Shown: positions 43,863 to 53,513 of the stretch, piece by piece
Layout of the letters: each line of letters opens with the position of its first letter
Numbering within the stretch: position 1 is the first letter of the stretch
Origin: Gammaproteobacteria bacterium
GTDB taxonomy: Bacteria; Pseudomonadota; Gammaproteobacteria; Pseudomonadales; Halieaceae
NCBI GenBank assembly: GCA_030427485.1
Contig: JAUICG010000003.1
Coordinates: forward strand, 1-64,000
DNA length: 64,000 nucleotides
Reading direction: 5' to 3'
Notes under the pieces: generated by a model
What the model was told of the DNA's origin: nothing
The model's database searches: none
What the model saw: the letters and a program-made list of their open reading frames with translations, nothing else
Translations under genes and position numbers: made by a program

Positions 43863-45350
43863 TTAGTCCGTTTTTTTGGTGCCGAAAACCTTTCGCACCT
43901 CGCCCAGGAAGTTTGCCATGCGCCGTCGTGCCAGCCCGGCTTTCCCCTGCAGGATGGCCCGCACATAGCGGGAATGCGCTGCCTTCAAAGTGGTGGCCAG
44001 TTCCCCGGTGAGTTGATCAACAGGATAGTTTACTGCGAACTGTCCCAGCACCTGCGCAAACAGGGCCAGCGGCTTGTTTCTACCGATGTCACCGATGGCC
44101 AGATCGGTTTCCCGAATTGCTGCGAGCAGGCTTTCGGGGGTGTTCGCCTGATCTTCCGCCGCCAACAGGGCTTCGAGCCCGGTGCGGTCGTTGTCGACTA
44201 TGCGCTGCGCCGCAAGTGCGGAGGACGCCAGCTGAATGGACGCCCATATCTCGTAAAAGTAGTGTCGGCTGAAGCCTTCATGCTGCAGAAAACTCGCTAC
44301 GATACCCGCCGTGTAATCTGGTGACGGTGAGGCTGTCCGGAACCCCCCGCCATTGCCGCGTTTGCCTTTTACAATCGCGTGCAGTTCCAGGATACGAAGG
44401 GCTTCGCGCAGTACGGCCCTGGACACGGAAAACTGTTCGCGGATGTCCGATTCAGTGCCAAGGCGTGTGCCGGGCGACATTCTTCCTGCCTGGATCGTGT
44501 GGGTGATCATCAGTGCGGTACGTTGCGCGGTTTTGTTGAAAGCGTCGTATGCCGGCCCCGGGTCGGTGCCGGTCGAGGACAGTGTCGGCCTGGCATTGCC
44601 CTGATTGTCCCTGACTTGTTGTTGGATCAGCCATTTGCCGATCCGGGTAAGCTCTCCCTGCCACTGCTTTGCCTGATCGATGTCCCCGCCGATCAGGGCT
44701 TCGAGCGCGCGCAACCTGAACTTGCGGGCCCTGCCAAGCGCCTTGCCGATGTCGGCCTGCGATACGTTGTCGGGAACGATCCGGCTGCTTGTAATAAGGT
44801 AGAGTGCGTCAAGCAGTATCGATGTGGCCGGGTTGCCGCTTGTGTCCTTCAGTGCTCCTCTCGCAGTGAACTGCAGGGCGATTTCTTGTTCGAAATGCCT
44901 GGAGGGTGGCTTGTGCAGTTCTTCTATCAAGGTGTTAAACGCAGTGATATCCTTTTCGGACAGTCGTCTGGCTGCCTGTTCGATCGCCATGCCCTCGATT
45001 ACCTGCCTGGCTTCGAACAATTCATCGAAATTCGTATCCGAGAGTTCCATGTAGGTGGAAAGCGCCACTACGGCTGAATTGCGCGCTGGTTGTTCGATGA
45101 TAAGGCCGCCGTTATTGCCGCGTCGCATGCGCGCGACCCCGTGTCGTTCCAGTTGGCGAACAGCTTCGCGCAGGGTTGCGCGACTGACACCGTATCGTGC
45201 AATCAGTTCTGGTTCGGTTCCCAGCGATTCGCCCACGGGCCAGTTTCGCGCAATTATTTCCTGTTGCATGGTGTCTGCGGTGGACGCCGCGAGTTTTACC
45301 GCTTTTCGCGAGTGCCGCGCGTCTTCTTGTTTCACTTTGGCCAGTGGCAA
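43863..45350 (-). CDS. Tandem GntR/FadR-type transcriptional regulator (two modules in one chain)
   Basis: From TTG 45350 (GAGAGG seven bases upstream) the protein is 495 residues, twice the usual size of about 240. Residues 33-88 and 281-341 are two winged-helix domains, each with the signature GTExxLxxxxxVSRAxLREAxRxLExHG-type pattern. Each is followed by an all-helical FCD-like domain (about 95-245 and 345-495). Neither FCD shows the usual D-x-x-FH metal histidine (IALQF, LAIGD). The alternative ATG 45503 adds 51 residues but abuts the predicted -10 and is less likely. It is divergent from hyuB and probably regulates itself. Confidence 0.88.
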   Translation of the reverse strand: MPLAKVKQEDARHSRKAVKLAASTADTMQQEIIARNWPVGESLGTEPELIARYGVSRATLREAVRQLERHGVARMRRGNNGGLIIEQPARNSAVVALSTYMELSDTNFDELFEARQVIEGMAIEQAARRLSEKDITAFNTLIEELHKPPSRHFEQEIALQFTARGALKDTSGNPATSILLDALYLITSSRIVPDNVSQADIGKALGRARKFRLRALEALIGGDIDQAKQWQGELTRIGKWLIQQQVRDNQGNARPTLSSTGTDPGPAYDAFNKTAQRTALMITHTIQAGRMSPGTRLGTESDIREQFSVSRAVLREALRILELHAIVKGKRGNGGGFRTASPSPDYTAGIVASFLQHEGFSRHYFYEIWASIQLASSALAAQRIVDNDRTGLEALLAAEDQANTPESLLAAIRETDLAIGDIGRNKPLALFAQVLGQFAVNYPVDQLTGELATTLKAAHSRYVRAILQGKAGLARRRMANFLGEVRKVFGTKKTD

Positions 45351-45506
45351 CAGCGTACCTCTCGTGTGTTTTCCGGGTGGGGCGGGAGCGCCCCATGGTT
45401 CCGGCGATATCGCCTTGCGCTGGCGGGTCCTCGCAGCACGTCGTGTTTGCGCGCCGCCGGGAGTTGCGCGACGAGGCCAGGCTTGTCTGGCTATTGTTCT
45501 CATGCT

Positions 45507-45524
45507 ATAAAAGTATCCTATTTG
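45507..45524 (-). promoter_or_regulatory. Operator candidate O1 over the tandem-GntR promoter
   Basis: This 18-bp site (core AAAAGT-AT-CCTATT, 45509-45522) is identical at 17 of 18 positions to the site at 54914-54931. Read on the minus strand it has a -10-like TTTTAT (45507-45512) at the same place as in the amidohydrolase promoter, but its -35 is poor. Autoregulation, and control of hyuB on the other side, are inferred. Confidence 0.6.
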
Positions 45525-45544
45525 ATAACGGGTGCGCCTGCAAG

Positions 45545-45574
45545 TCCCGGTGCAATCAGTCCCGGTGCAATCAG
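45545..45574. repeat. Perfect tandem duplication of 15 bp
   Basis: TCCCGGTGCAATCAG occurs twice in direct tandem in the leader region of hyuB. It is a short local duplication. It could add a second half-site for a regulator but has no other copies that I noticed. Confidence 0.7.
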
Positions 45575-45673
45575 AGGCTTTGGCAATCGCCCGCCCGGCA
45601 TCAAATAGCACTGTCTCATCTGTGAGTCGCCTGTGCAGCGGGAGCGCTCGGTTCGCCCGACGGAGAAATACGC

Positions 45674-47497
45674 ATGCCCTATGAACTGAACCGTCGGCTC
45701 GCCGCCAAACGGCCTCCGCTTGCAACCGGCGCCCAGGTCGACCCGGTTACGGCCGATATCATTCGCGGCGCGTTTGAAACAATCTGCTTCGAGGTTGCGA
45801 CTCACGTCGCCAGGACGGCGACCTCGGCGATGATCAATCAATCCAACGAACGCAATGCGAGCATCGTCGATGCGCATGGCAGACTGGCGGGTCTCTCGGT
45901 GGGTATTCCGCAGTTGATGTTCATTTCGCCGCTGTCGATTCGTTATGCACTGGAGAATCAGCAGCAGGATGACTGGGGCCCGGGTGATGTTTTCGTTGGC
46001 AATGATCCCTATGCCGGGGGCGGTCACCTGCCGGACTACAATGTATTCGCACCTGTCTACAGTGAATCCGGTGAGTTGCTGATGATGCAGGCGATTCAAT
46101 GCCACCAGGGGGATACCGGCGGCAAGGACCCCGGCGGATTCTCGCCGGATGCGCTGGACCTGTGGGCGGAGGGACTGATCATCCCCGGCTTGAAACTCCT
46201 GCACCGGGGGAAGCCGCGCCGGGATGTCATGGAATTGCTGTTCAGGAACAACCGCCTGCGGGAGTTCAGGGGCGATATCTGGGCGATGGTGGGTGCCGCG
46301 CAACTGGGCGCGCGCCTCTTGCAGGAACTGGTGAATGAGTATGGTGCAGAGCCTCTCAAAGCCGCGATAAATGCCAATATAGACAAGACCGAAGCGCGTT
46401 TTCGGGAAGAAGTAGCGGACTGGAATGACGGCAGCTACGCGGCGGATGTCTATATCGATCACGACACGGCAGGAAACAGGGACGTGCACGTCCATGTCGA
46501 TTGTACGATCAGTGGCGATCGCCTGACGCTGGATTTCAGCGGTTCGGATACCCGTCCGGAACTGCAGGCGGTGTGGAACACGTTTTCGAATTCGAGGGGT
46601 TACGCGGCGGCTCAGTTGGCCGCGATGATCGATCCGGCCATCCCGAAGAACGAGGGCCTGTTCAATGCTATCGAGTTGGTGATTCCCGAGGGTTCGATTC
46701 TCAATCCGCCAGACAACAAGCCCGTGGTGCTCGGCGCATTTCATCCGGCGGTGGAGGTCGGCGAGGCTATCTGTATCGCATTGTCGTCGGTTGTTCCCGA
46801 ACGCGCGTCGCCGCAGGTGTACAAGATCGGCATGCCGAATATCCTGTACGGCTTCCGCGAGGACAACTCGATGTGGATGGATTCCGGTGTGGATGTGCGC
46901 GCTTCCGACGTTTCGGCCGTGCCAGGTATCGACGGTTGGGGTTCGATGTGCAGTGCCCTCGGCAATTTGATTCTGCAAACGGCGGAAGAGGGTGAAAGCG
47001 CGTTTCCGGTCAGGCATCTGGGCCGGGAGCTGACCATCGATAGCGGCGGTGCCGGCCAGTGGCGCGGCCAGGCCGGAACCAGGAACATCAAGCAGGTTCT
47101 CGCTCCGGCCAATGCCTCCTGCTGGATGGTGTCGATGAGCAACCCGCTGCGCGGAATGGGAGGCGGCGATGATGCCGGGGCCTATGAGAACCGCTTCATG
47201 GTGGGAACGGAGCAGGAATACCGCATAGAAAACGCAGCCTTCAATGTACCGATGCCCGAAGGGGCGGTCATGGCCTATCAGTACGGCGGCGGTGGCGGCT
47301 TCGGCAACCCCCTGGACAGGGCGCCCGAAGCGGTGAAGGACGACGTGCTTGATGAACTGGTCAGTATCGCCGCGGCGCGAGAGCGTTACGGGGTGATTTT
47401 TACCGGCAGCGTCGAGGCTCTGGATCTCGCGATTGATGAGGCGGGGACGAATGCACTGCGCAGCGCGCTCCGGGAAAAGCCGGTCGACGTGCAATGA
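45674..47497 (+). CDS. Hydantoinase B/oxoprolinase-family protein
   Basis: The 607-residue protein starts at ATG 45674 with CGGAGAAA upstream. It follows the HyuB pattern: DPVTADIIRGAFETICFEVATHVARTA, then NERNASIVDAHGRLAGLS, GDVFVGNDPYAGGGHLPDYNVFAPVY, and a late YQYGGGGGFGNPLDR. HyuA/HyuB pairs hydrolyse 5-oxoproline or N-methylhydantoin with ATP. Their relatives carboxylate acetone or acetophenone. The gene overlaps hyuA by four bases (ATGA). Its place beside CoA ligases favours a carboxylase or amidase step before CoA activation. That is inference. Confidence 0.9.
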   Translation: MPYELNRRLAAKRPPLATGAQVDPVTADIIRGAFETICFEVATHVARTATSAMINQSNERNASIVDAHGRLAGLSVGIPQLMFISPLSIRYALENQQQDDWGPGDVFVGNDPYAGGGHLPDYNVFAPVYSESGELLMMQAIQCHQGDTGGKDPGGFSPDALDLWAEGLIIPGLKLLHRGKPRRDVMELLFRNNRLREFRGDIWAMVGAAQLGARLLQELVNEYGAEPLKAAINANIDKTEARFREEVADWNDGSYAADVYIDHDTAGNRDVHVHVDCTISGDRLTLDFSGSDTRPELQAVWNTFSNSRGYAAAQLAAMIDPAIPKNEGLFNAIELVIPEGSILNPPDNKPVVLGAFHPAVEVGEAICIALSSVVPERASPQVYKIGMPNILYGFREDNSMWMDSGVDVRASDVSAVPGIDGWGSMCSALGNLILQTAEEGESAFPVRHLGRELTIDSGGAGQWRGQAGTRNIKQVLAPANASCWMVSMSNPLRGMGGGDDAGAYENRFMVGTEQEYRIENAAFNVPMPEGAVMAYQYGGGGGFGNPLDRAPEAVKDDVLDELVSIAAARERYGVIFTGSVEALDLAIDEAGTNALRSALREKPVDVQ

Positions 47498-49575
47498 CGT
47501 ATCGCATTGGTATCGACATCGGCGGGACATTTACTGATTTCGTACTCTATGACGGTGTGAAAACATCGATAGAGAAAGTCCTGTCGACCCCGGATGACAA
47601 CTCCCGGGGTGTAATGACGGGGTTGGCCAATCTGGCGCGGCGGGAAGGCCGCTCGCTGGTGGCTTTCCTCGCGGATACCGATGCCATTGTGCATGGGACG
47701 ACCGTAGCCGATAACGCGCTGATCGAAGGCAAGGGCGCCGTGGTGGGTCTGTTGGTGACCTCGGGGTTTCGCGACGAGATCGAACTGCGCAGGGGTTACA
47801 AGGAAGACATATGGGACGTTCGCCTGCCCCCGCCGCGGCCGATAGTACCCCGGCGTCGGCGGCTGACAGTGACAGAGCGTCTCGCTGCCGATGGCTCGGT
47901 GGTTCTGCCCCTGGACGAGGAAAAGGCACGCGCGTCGATCAGGCGGCTGGGGCTACAGGGCGTCGATTCCGTTGCCATCGTCACACTGTTTTCCTTCATA
48001 AATCCGGTGCATGAACTGCGCCTGGCCGAGCTGGTGCGAGAGGAATTGCCCGGTGTCGCGCTATCCCTTTCTCACCAGATCATGCCCAAGGCGCCCGAGT
48101 TCGAACGCACCAGCACAACGCTTGTAAACGCGTTTGTGAACCCCCGTGTCACCACTTACCTGGACCGTCTCGTGAGTAAGCTGCGCGAAGCCGGCTACCA
48201 GCGCGAACTGCTGGCCATGCAGTGCAGTGGCGGTGTGATGTCGCGGGAGTATATCCGGCAGAAACCGGTGGTGGTGCTGGCGTCGGGCCCGGCGGGTGGC
48301 GTGATGGGTGGCGCGGTCGTCGGCAAGAGCAAGGGTGTCACTGACTTGCTGTGCGTGGATATGGGTGGCACCAGTTACGACGTGTCCGTGGTGCGCCAGG
48401 GTATCGCGCCGGCCGAGCCCGGCTGGAACTGGCACCACCGTTACCTGGTGGGTTTGCCGATGATAAACGTGGTGACGCTGGGCGCCGGAGGCGGGTCGAT
48501 TGGCAGCGTCAGGTCCGGCCTGCTGCAAGTGGGGCCGGAAAGCGCCGGGTCTGCACCGGGACCGGTTTGCTATGGTAACGGTGGTTCCCGTCCCACGGTC
48601 ACCGACGCCAGTCTTGTGCTGGGTCTGTTGTCCGAGGATACGGATTTCGCCGGCGGTAGCTTCAAGCTGCGGCGCGCTGGTGTCGACGAGGCTTTCCTGG
48701 CGCATGTAGCCGGCCCGCTGGGCACCAGCGTTGAGGAGGCCGCGTTTGATATGTGGCGTCTCGTCAATGCGAACATGACCCAGGCAGTGCGTCGGGTGAC
48801 TGCTGAAAAGGGCACCCGGGCGAGTGAACTCACCTTGCTCGCCTATGGCGGTAACGGACCGTTGTTCGCAGGGATACAGGCAAAGGCGCTGGGCATCGGG
48901 CGTATCCTGGTTCCGCGCACCTCGCCGACATTCTCCGCATCCGGTGTGCTGTCCGCCGACCTCCTGATCGACGAGGAACAGTCCTGTATCTGCAGTGCCG
49001 ATGCGGCCGACTCCGCCCGTCTCGGCGCGTTGTGGGACGAACTGGCGAGGAACTCGACGCGCTATTTCGTCGCTGCGAGTATCGCGCCATCGCAGATCAG
49101 ATACCGGTTTATGCTGAATATGCGCTACCCGGGCCAGAACTGGAGTTTGTCTGTTCTGGTAAGAGAGCAATCCGGCTCTTTTGATGCCGCGGCCAGTATC
49201 AGCAGGCAGACGCTGGAGGAGGCGACACGGGCATTCCACGCCGATCACGAAAGGGAATATTCCTATGCCCGCCACGACGAACAGCCGGGTATCACCGGTG
49301 TGCGATTATTGACCAGCGCGGCGAGCCCGCAACCGGTCCTCGGTAGCGGTGCCATTACCGAGTCCAGGATACTGGAATCCCCGGTGATGCGACGGGCAAA
49401 CCTGGGGGAGGGGTTTGCGCAGACGCCTGTTTTCAAGGGCCTTTCCCTGCGAGCCGGTGACGTGATCATCGGACCCGCAATCATCGAGGAATCGTTTACC
49501 GGTATCGTGGTGTATCCCGGCTGGAAGGCGGTTCTCGATGACGCCGGCGATTACGTGATGCTGTGGCTGGGATAG
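47494..49575 (+). CDS. Hydantoinase A/oxoprolinase-family ATPase subunit
   Basis: The 693-residue protein carries the ASKHA-type start YRIGIDIGGTFTDFVLYDG. HGTTVADNALIEGKG, SLSHQIMPKAPEFERTSTTLVNAFV and CVDMGGTSYDVSVV follow. GAGGGSIG and LLAYGGNGPLFA are also present, the hallmark blocks of HyuA and of acetone carboxylase beta subunits. It would supply ATP-driven activation of a carbonyl or amide. No acetone-carboxylase gamma subunit is encoded nearby. Co-translation with hyuB is likely because of the ATGA overlap. Confidence 0.92.
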   Translation: MTYRIGIDIGGTFTDFVLYDGVKTSIEKVLSTPDDNSRGVMTGLANLARREGRSLVAFLADTDAIVHGTTVADNALIEGKGAVVGLLVTSGFRDEIELRRGYKEDIWDVRLPPPRPIVPRRRRLTVTERLAADGSVVLPLDEEKARASIRRLGLQGVDSVAIVTLFSFINPVHELRLAELVREELPGVALSLSHQIMPKAPEFERTSTTLVNAFVNPRVTTYLDRLVSKLREAGYQRELLAMQCSGGVMSREYIRQKPVVVLASGPAGGVMGGAVVGKSKGVTDLLCVDMGGTSYDVSVVRQGIAPAEPGWNWHHRYLVGLPMINVVTLGAGGGSIGSVRSGLLQVGPESAGSAPGPVCYGNGGSRPTVTDASLVLGLLSEDTDFAGGSFKLRRAGVDEAFLAHVAGPLGTSVEEAAFDMWRLVNANMTQAVRRVTAEKGTRASELTLLAYGGNGPLFAGIQAKALGIGRILVPRTSPTFSASGVLSADLLIDEEQSCICSADAADSARLGALWDELARNSTRYFVAASIAPSQIRYRFMLNMRYPGQNWSLSVLVREQSGSFDAAASISRQTLEEATRAFHADHEREYSYARHDEQPGITGVRLLTSAASPQPVLGSGAITESRILESPVMRRANLGEGFAQTPVFKGLSLRAGDVIIGPAIIEESFTGIVVYPGWKAVLDDAGDYVMLWLG

Positions 49576-49611
49576 AGGCAAGCCCCGGGCGTTGGCCGTG
49601 GCAAGCGCTGT

Positions 49612-50451
49612 TCAAGACCTTGTCTTCTTCATTTCCTCCAGGCTTACGATAACCGGATAGCCGCAGACGGAGAGCGCATTGCCATGGCCGGTCGAGTGAA
49701 TGTCGAACGCCGATTGCAGGGCTGAATAGAAGCCCTGCACATCCATTGTCTGGTTGACCGCACGTTTTGCCTGTGCGAGCCCGAACGGATGCATTTCTGA
49801 AATCTCGGCGGCGAGCGCCATCGTCGCCGCATCGAGTTGTTCGCGAGGTACCACCCGATTGACCATGCCGACTTTTTCCGCCTCGTCGGCGCTCATCGAT
49901 CGCGCGGTAAACAACAATTCCTTCGCCTTGCGAGGCCCCATTTCCCAGGTGTGCCCGTGGTATTCGACGCCGCCGATCCCCATGCGCACGACGGGGTCGG
50001 AGAACCTGGCGTCTTCAGATGCGATGATCAGATCACAGGGCCAGCACAGCATCAGTCCGCCGGCCACGCAAACCCCCTGGACGGCCGCGATGGATGGCTT
50101 GGGAATATCCCGCCAACGCCTGGAGTAGCCCAGGTAACGCTTGCTCTCCCACTGGTAGAGAGACGCCAGTCCGCCGTTCTTCCAGTCCAGACCCTGGTTG
50201 CGGTCGGGCTCTGAAGCGCGGGATTCCTGTCCGCTGAGCGCTTCGTCTGACCCGCTCATATCGTGGCCGGCGGAAAAGTGCTTGCCTTCGGCATTGAGGA
50301 CGATAACCCGGACATCCCGATCTTCCGCTGCCCGTGACCAGGCCTCGTCGAGTTCATCCAGCATCGGCCCGTTCACCGCATTCGCTTTATCGGGCCTGGC
50401 CAGCGTGATAACCGCGGTACTGTCAACTTTCAGATACTTGATATACGTCAC
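49612..50451 (-). CDS. Enoyl-CoA hydratase/isomerase-family protein
   Basis: The 279-residue crotonase-fold protein has the CoA-binding NAEGKHFSAGHDMSG, the oxyanion loop GVCVAGGLMLCWPCDLIIASEDARFSDPVVRMGI and then GVEYHGHTWEMGPRKAKELLFT. An acidic residue is present in each catalytic area, but the first catalytic Glu position is not clear. It has about 35 more residues between the first and second motifs than the 260-residue enzymes. It hydrates or isomerises an enoyl-CoA in the locus pathway. It is divergent from the ligase gene with a shared operator. Confidence 0.88.
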   Translation of the reverse strand: MTYIKYLKVDSTAVITLARPDKANAVNGPMLDELDEAWSRAAEDRDVRVIVLNAEGKHFSAGHDMSGSDEALSGQESRASEPDRNQGLDWKNGGLASLYQWESKRYLGYSRRWRDIPKPSIAAVQGVCVAGGLMLCWPCDLIIASEDARFSDPVVRMGIGGVEYHGHTWEMGPRKAKELLFTARSMSADEAEKVGMVNRVVPREQLDAATMALAAEISEMHPFGLAQAKRAVNQTMDVQGFYSALQSAFDIHSTGHGNALSVCGYPVIVSLEEMKKTRS

Positions 50452-50503
50452 GGGGGTTGTCCTATGCGTTGCCTGTCATTTTCCGGGGGAGCGGCGTATT
50501 GTG

Positions 50504-50547
50504 TTGAAGTTTTTAAATAGTGTACTATTAGGGTTTTGTTGAGTCAA
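50504..50547. promoter_or_regulatory. Divergent core promoters with operator O2 (perfect palindrome)
   Basis: AATAGT-GT-ACTATT (50516-50529) has perfect 6-bp arms. Rightward, TTGAAG (50504-50509) and TATTAG (50526-50531) are 16 bases apart and point to the ligase gene. Leftward, TTGACT (50542-50547) and TACACT (50519-50524) are 17 bases apart and point to the hydratase gene. The palindrome covers both -10 boxes, as expected for a repressor site. Confidence 0.65.
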
Positions 50548-50585
50548 AGCGTTTGGACAGCGCGGTCCGCCCCGGGGTACCAGCT

Positions 50586-52298
50586 ATGAACACTGACGCG
50601 GGAAACGTGGGTACTGACCACACGCTCACCAGCGACTGGACGCTGGCCCCGGGCATTGTGGGGTCGTTGACCCTCGGCGGTTTCATACTGGAGGTATGCA
50701 GCCGTTATGCCACCAACGAGGCACTGGTGTTTTACGACGAACCGCAGTCGCGTATCAGTTGGACGTATCGGGAATTACTCGACAAAGCGATGGCCTTCGC
50801 GAAGGGACTGGTTGCCGTCGGCAGTGGTAAAGGCACCCGCGTGGGCATCGCGATGGGCTCGCGCCCGGAATGCATCGCGGCAATCTATGGCAGTGCTCTG
50901 GCCGGCGCGGTGGTCGTTCCGCTGTCCACCCTGTCAACGACCGATGAACTGCGCTTCCTGATCAAACACGCCGACCTGGATTATCTTGTAACCCAGGCGG
51001 TGCTGGGCGGGAAGGTCAGACTGCTGGAGATGGTTACCGAACTCTGTCCGGAAGCCCGGACAGAAAAACCCCTGTACTCCCACGAGTTCCCGTACCTGAA
51101 AAACATCGTTGCGCTGGGCGCTGGACGATCGAGCGGCTCGCTCCTTGACCTGGAGGACTTCATGCGCGCCGGCAGCGGCGTGCCCGATGATTACGTTCTG
51201 GCGCGGAACAGCGAGGTCGCCCCCTCCGACATCGGCCTGATCAGCTATTCTTCGGGCACCACCTCTGAGCCCAAGGGCATGATGCATACGCACCGGGCGC
51301 CCGCCCTGCAGGCCTGGACACAGGCGATGGTATTCGGGCGCACCGAGCAATCGCGAGTCTGGAGCACCTTTCCGCTGTTCTGGACCGGTGGATTCAATAC
51401 GGTGCTCGGCGCCACGCTGGCGGCCGGGGGCTGCTGGGTGATGCAGGAGATTTTCGATGCCGGCGAGTCCATAGCGCTGGTGGCGCGGGAGAAGGTGAAT
51501 GAGCCCTTTGCGCTGCCGCACCTTACCGGGGTGATGGAAGAGCATCCGGACTGGTCGACTGCGGACTTTTCCGCGGTGCGCTATGTCAATCCGAATACAC
51601 CCTTCACGCGACACCCAAGTGTTAAGAACCTCGATCCCGGCTGGAACGGTGTGCAGGCGTATGGGGCGAGTGAAACCTGTGCGATCAGCGTGACGCACTG
51701 TGCCCGCACGCCACTGTCGATTGCCAACAACAGCAGCGGACGCTTGCTGCCCGGGAATGTGCTGCGCATCGTCGACTCTTCCACCGGCGAGGTGCTCGGT
51801 CCGGGGATGGACGGAGAAATATGTATCAAGGGGCCCACCCTGATGAGCCACTACGTCAAGAAAAATGCGGAAGAGTGCTTTGATGGCGACGGTTTTTTTC
51901 ACAGCGGCGACAGCGGCTATTTCGACAGCGACGGCTATGTGCACTGGACGGGGCGCCAGTCCGATATCATCAAAACCGCAGGGGCCAATGTATCGCCGGC
52001 GGAACTGGAGAAAATCGTCGTTTACGAATTTCCCACATTCAAGTTTGGCCGGGTGGTCGGGGTAAGTGACGAGCGCCTTGGCCAGATAGTTGTTTTATGC
52101 GTGGTGCCGCATGCTGCAGACAGCTATACGGAAGCCGAGATACAACAGCGACTGCGCGAGCACGTGGCGGGTTACAAGGTGCCCAAACGGGTACTGTTCT
52201 TTTCCGAGCAGGAGATCCCGATGGCGGCCAATCGCGAGAAAGTGAAAACCGGTGCGCTTCGCGAACTGGCGGAACAGCGCCTGGCGCTGGGCAGGTAG
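50586..52298 (+). CDS. AMP-forming acyl-CoA ligase (second of the locus)
   Basis: The 570-residue enzyme from ATG 50586 shows ISYSSGTTSEPKGMMHTHRA (phosphate loop), YGASETCAISV, DGFFHSGDSGYFDSDGYVHWTGRQSDIIKTAGANVSP and a C-terminal catalytic Lys in NREKVKTGAL. It makes an acyl-CoA from a free acid with ATP. An upstream in-frame codon (11 residues earlier) has no better ribosome site. It is followed after 24 bases by the MaoC-like gene and lies under operator O2. It is related to the ligase at 42.2 kb but clearly a different enzyme. Confidence 0.9.
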   Translation: MNTDAGNVGTDHTLTSDWTLAPGIVGSLTLGGFILEVCSRYATNEALVFYDEPQSRISWTYRELLDKAMAFAKGLVAVGSGKGTRVGIAMGSRPECIAAIYGSALAGAVVVPLSTLSTTDELRFLIKHADLDYLVTQAVLGGKVRLLEMVTELCPEARTEKPLYSHEFPYLKNIVALGAGRSSGSLLDLEDFMRAGSGVPDDYVLARNSEVAPSDIGLISYSSGTTSEPKGMMHTHRAPALQAWTQAMVFGRTEQSRVWSTFPLFWTGGFNTVLGATLAAGGCWVMQEIFDAGESIALVAREKVNEPFALPHLTGVMEEHPDWSTADFSAVRYVNPNTPFTRHPSVKNLDPGWNGVQAYGASETCAISVTHCARTPLSIANNSSGRLLPGNVLRIVDSSTGEVLGPGMDGEICIKGPTLMSHYVKKNAEECFDGDGFFHSGDSGYFDSDGYVHWTGRQSDIIKTAGANVSPAELEKIVVYEFPTFKFGRVVGVSDERLGQIVVLCVVPHAADSYTEAEIQQRLREHVAGYKVPKRVLFFSEQEIPMAANREKVKTGALRELAEQRLALGR

Positions 52299-52322
52299 CA
52301 GTAATTTTTCTGGAGGACTGCA

Positions 52323-53513
52323 ATGGCAGAGACGGTAAAACGCAGGGATGACGGCATGGTCGAGTTGGATGCCAGCGACCTTGACAACTGGATGGGCAAG
52401 CCCATGGATCTGCAAATGATGCGCGAACCGGTGGCGGTGAATGATATTCGGCGCTGGGTCCAGGGCATGCATTATGCCAACCCCCTGCATTTCGACGAAA
52501 AATGGGCGGCGGCCAGCCGCTTCGGCCAGATTGTTGCGCCGTACTCCTTCACTGTTACCACTGATACCGCGCATGGTTGCATGCCCGCGAACATGGGGAA
52601 TATACCGGGTTCGCACCTGATATTCGGTGGCGATGAGTGGTGGTTTTTTGGCCCGCGTATCTTCGCCGGGGATCACCTGAAGTGTTACCCGGTACCCTTT
52701 GACTATAAAGTGACGGACACGAGTTTCGCCGGGCCGACCTGTTTCCAGCGAGGCGATACCACCTACGTGAACCAGGTGGGCGATCGCGTGGCGATGCAGC
52801 GCTCCACGGCGATCCGTTATGTGGTGGAGAACGCACACAAGATGAAAGTCTTTTCCCAGGAGGAGGATCGCGATTGGTCGACCGAAGAATTGCTGGAACT
52901 GGAAGACCTCAAGCAGACGTTCATCCAGGAAATTCACAATCTTGGCCATGAAAAGCGACTCTACCGGGACGTCGAGGTAGGGCAAAAGTTGACGACCAAT
53001 GCGCTCGGGCCGCATAGCCTGGCGTCGTTTACCACCGAATGGCGCGCCTATCCGCAAACGATCTGGTTCGGTGGCCTGCGCTCGGAGGCGCGCCAGCCGA
53101 ACAAGGGTTACACGCCGGAAATGGAGGGATTTGAAGGAGACCCGGTGATGGAGAAATTCAACCCCGAGTTGACCGATGGTGCCTACTACGGTCCGTCACG
53201 CGGACACCTGCAACCGAAGTGGGCACGCCATGTCGGCATGGGGCGAGGTTATGGCTACGGCGCTTCCATGGGTGCGTGGATGCTGGATTTTGCCAGCGCA
53301 TTCATCGGCGAATGGGGTGAACTTGTGCACGCAAAGTTCCAGTACCGCAACCCGGCCTTTACCGGCGATATCACATTTCTGAATGGCGCTGTAATCGATA
53401 AAAAAATCGACCAGGACGGTCGCGGTATCGTTGCGATCGAGATCGTGATGAAAAACCAGGATGACAGTCTGATGGCGAAGGGCGTGGTTGAAGCCGCATT
53501 GGTTCAGGAGTAA
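52323..53513 (+). CDS. MaoC-like double-hotdog hydratase
   Basis: The 396-residue protein follows TGGAGGA eight bases upstream. Two hotdog parts are visible. The N-terminal FAS1-like dehydratase part includes VNDIRRWVQGMHYANPLHFDE and APYSFTVTTD. The C-terminal MaoC part includes MGRGYGYGASMGAWMLDFASAFIGEWGELVHAKFQYRNPAFTGDITFLNG. Such proteins hydrate enoyl-CoA esters of branched or ring-derived acids. It is in one operon with the ligase. A bacterium of this type rarely needs both it and a crotonase unless the pathway has two hydration steps or bulky substrates. Confidence 0.88.
   Translation: MAETVKRRDDGMVELDASDLDNWMGKPMDLQMMREPVAVNDIRRWVQGMHYANPLHFDEKWAAASRFGQIVAPYSFTVTTDTAHGCMPANMGNIPGSHLIFGGDEWWFFGPRIFAGDHLKCYPVPFDYKVTDTSFAGPTCFQRGDTTYVNQVGDRVAMQRSTAIRYVVENAHKMKVFSQEEDRDWSTEELLELEDLKQTFIQEIHNLGHEKRLYRDVEVGQKLTTNALGPHSLASFTTEWRAYPQTIWFGGLRSEARQPNKGYTPEMEGFEGDPVMEKFNPELTDGAYYGPSRGHLQPKWARHVGMGRGYGYGASMGAWMLDFASAFIGEWGELVHAKFQYRNPAFTGDITFLNGAVIDKKIDQDGRGIVAIEIVMKNQDDSLMAKGVVEAALVQE

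Noticed and set aside
45518..47530. 670-codon open frame on the minus strand opposite the HyuB gene
   Set aside because: It mirrors a well-recognised gene. Its own product is Arg/His-rich with no known domain, as expected of a shadow in GC-rich DNA.
48061..49275. 404-codon minus-strand open frame opposite the HyuA gene
   Set aside because: Composition is rich in Gln, His and Arg and no family is recognisable. The HyuA gene accounts for the region.
52095..53057. 320-codon minus-strand frame opposite the MaoC-like gene
   Set aside because: No recognisable domain, and it crosses two real genes on the other strand.
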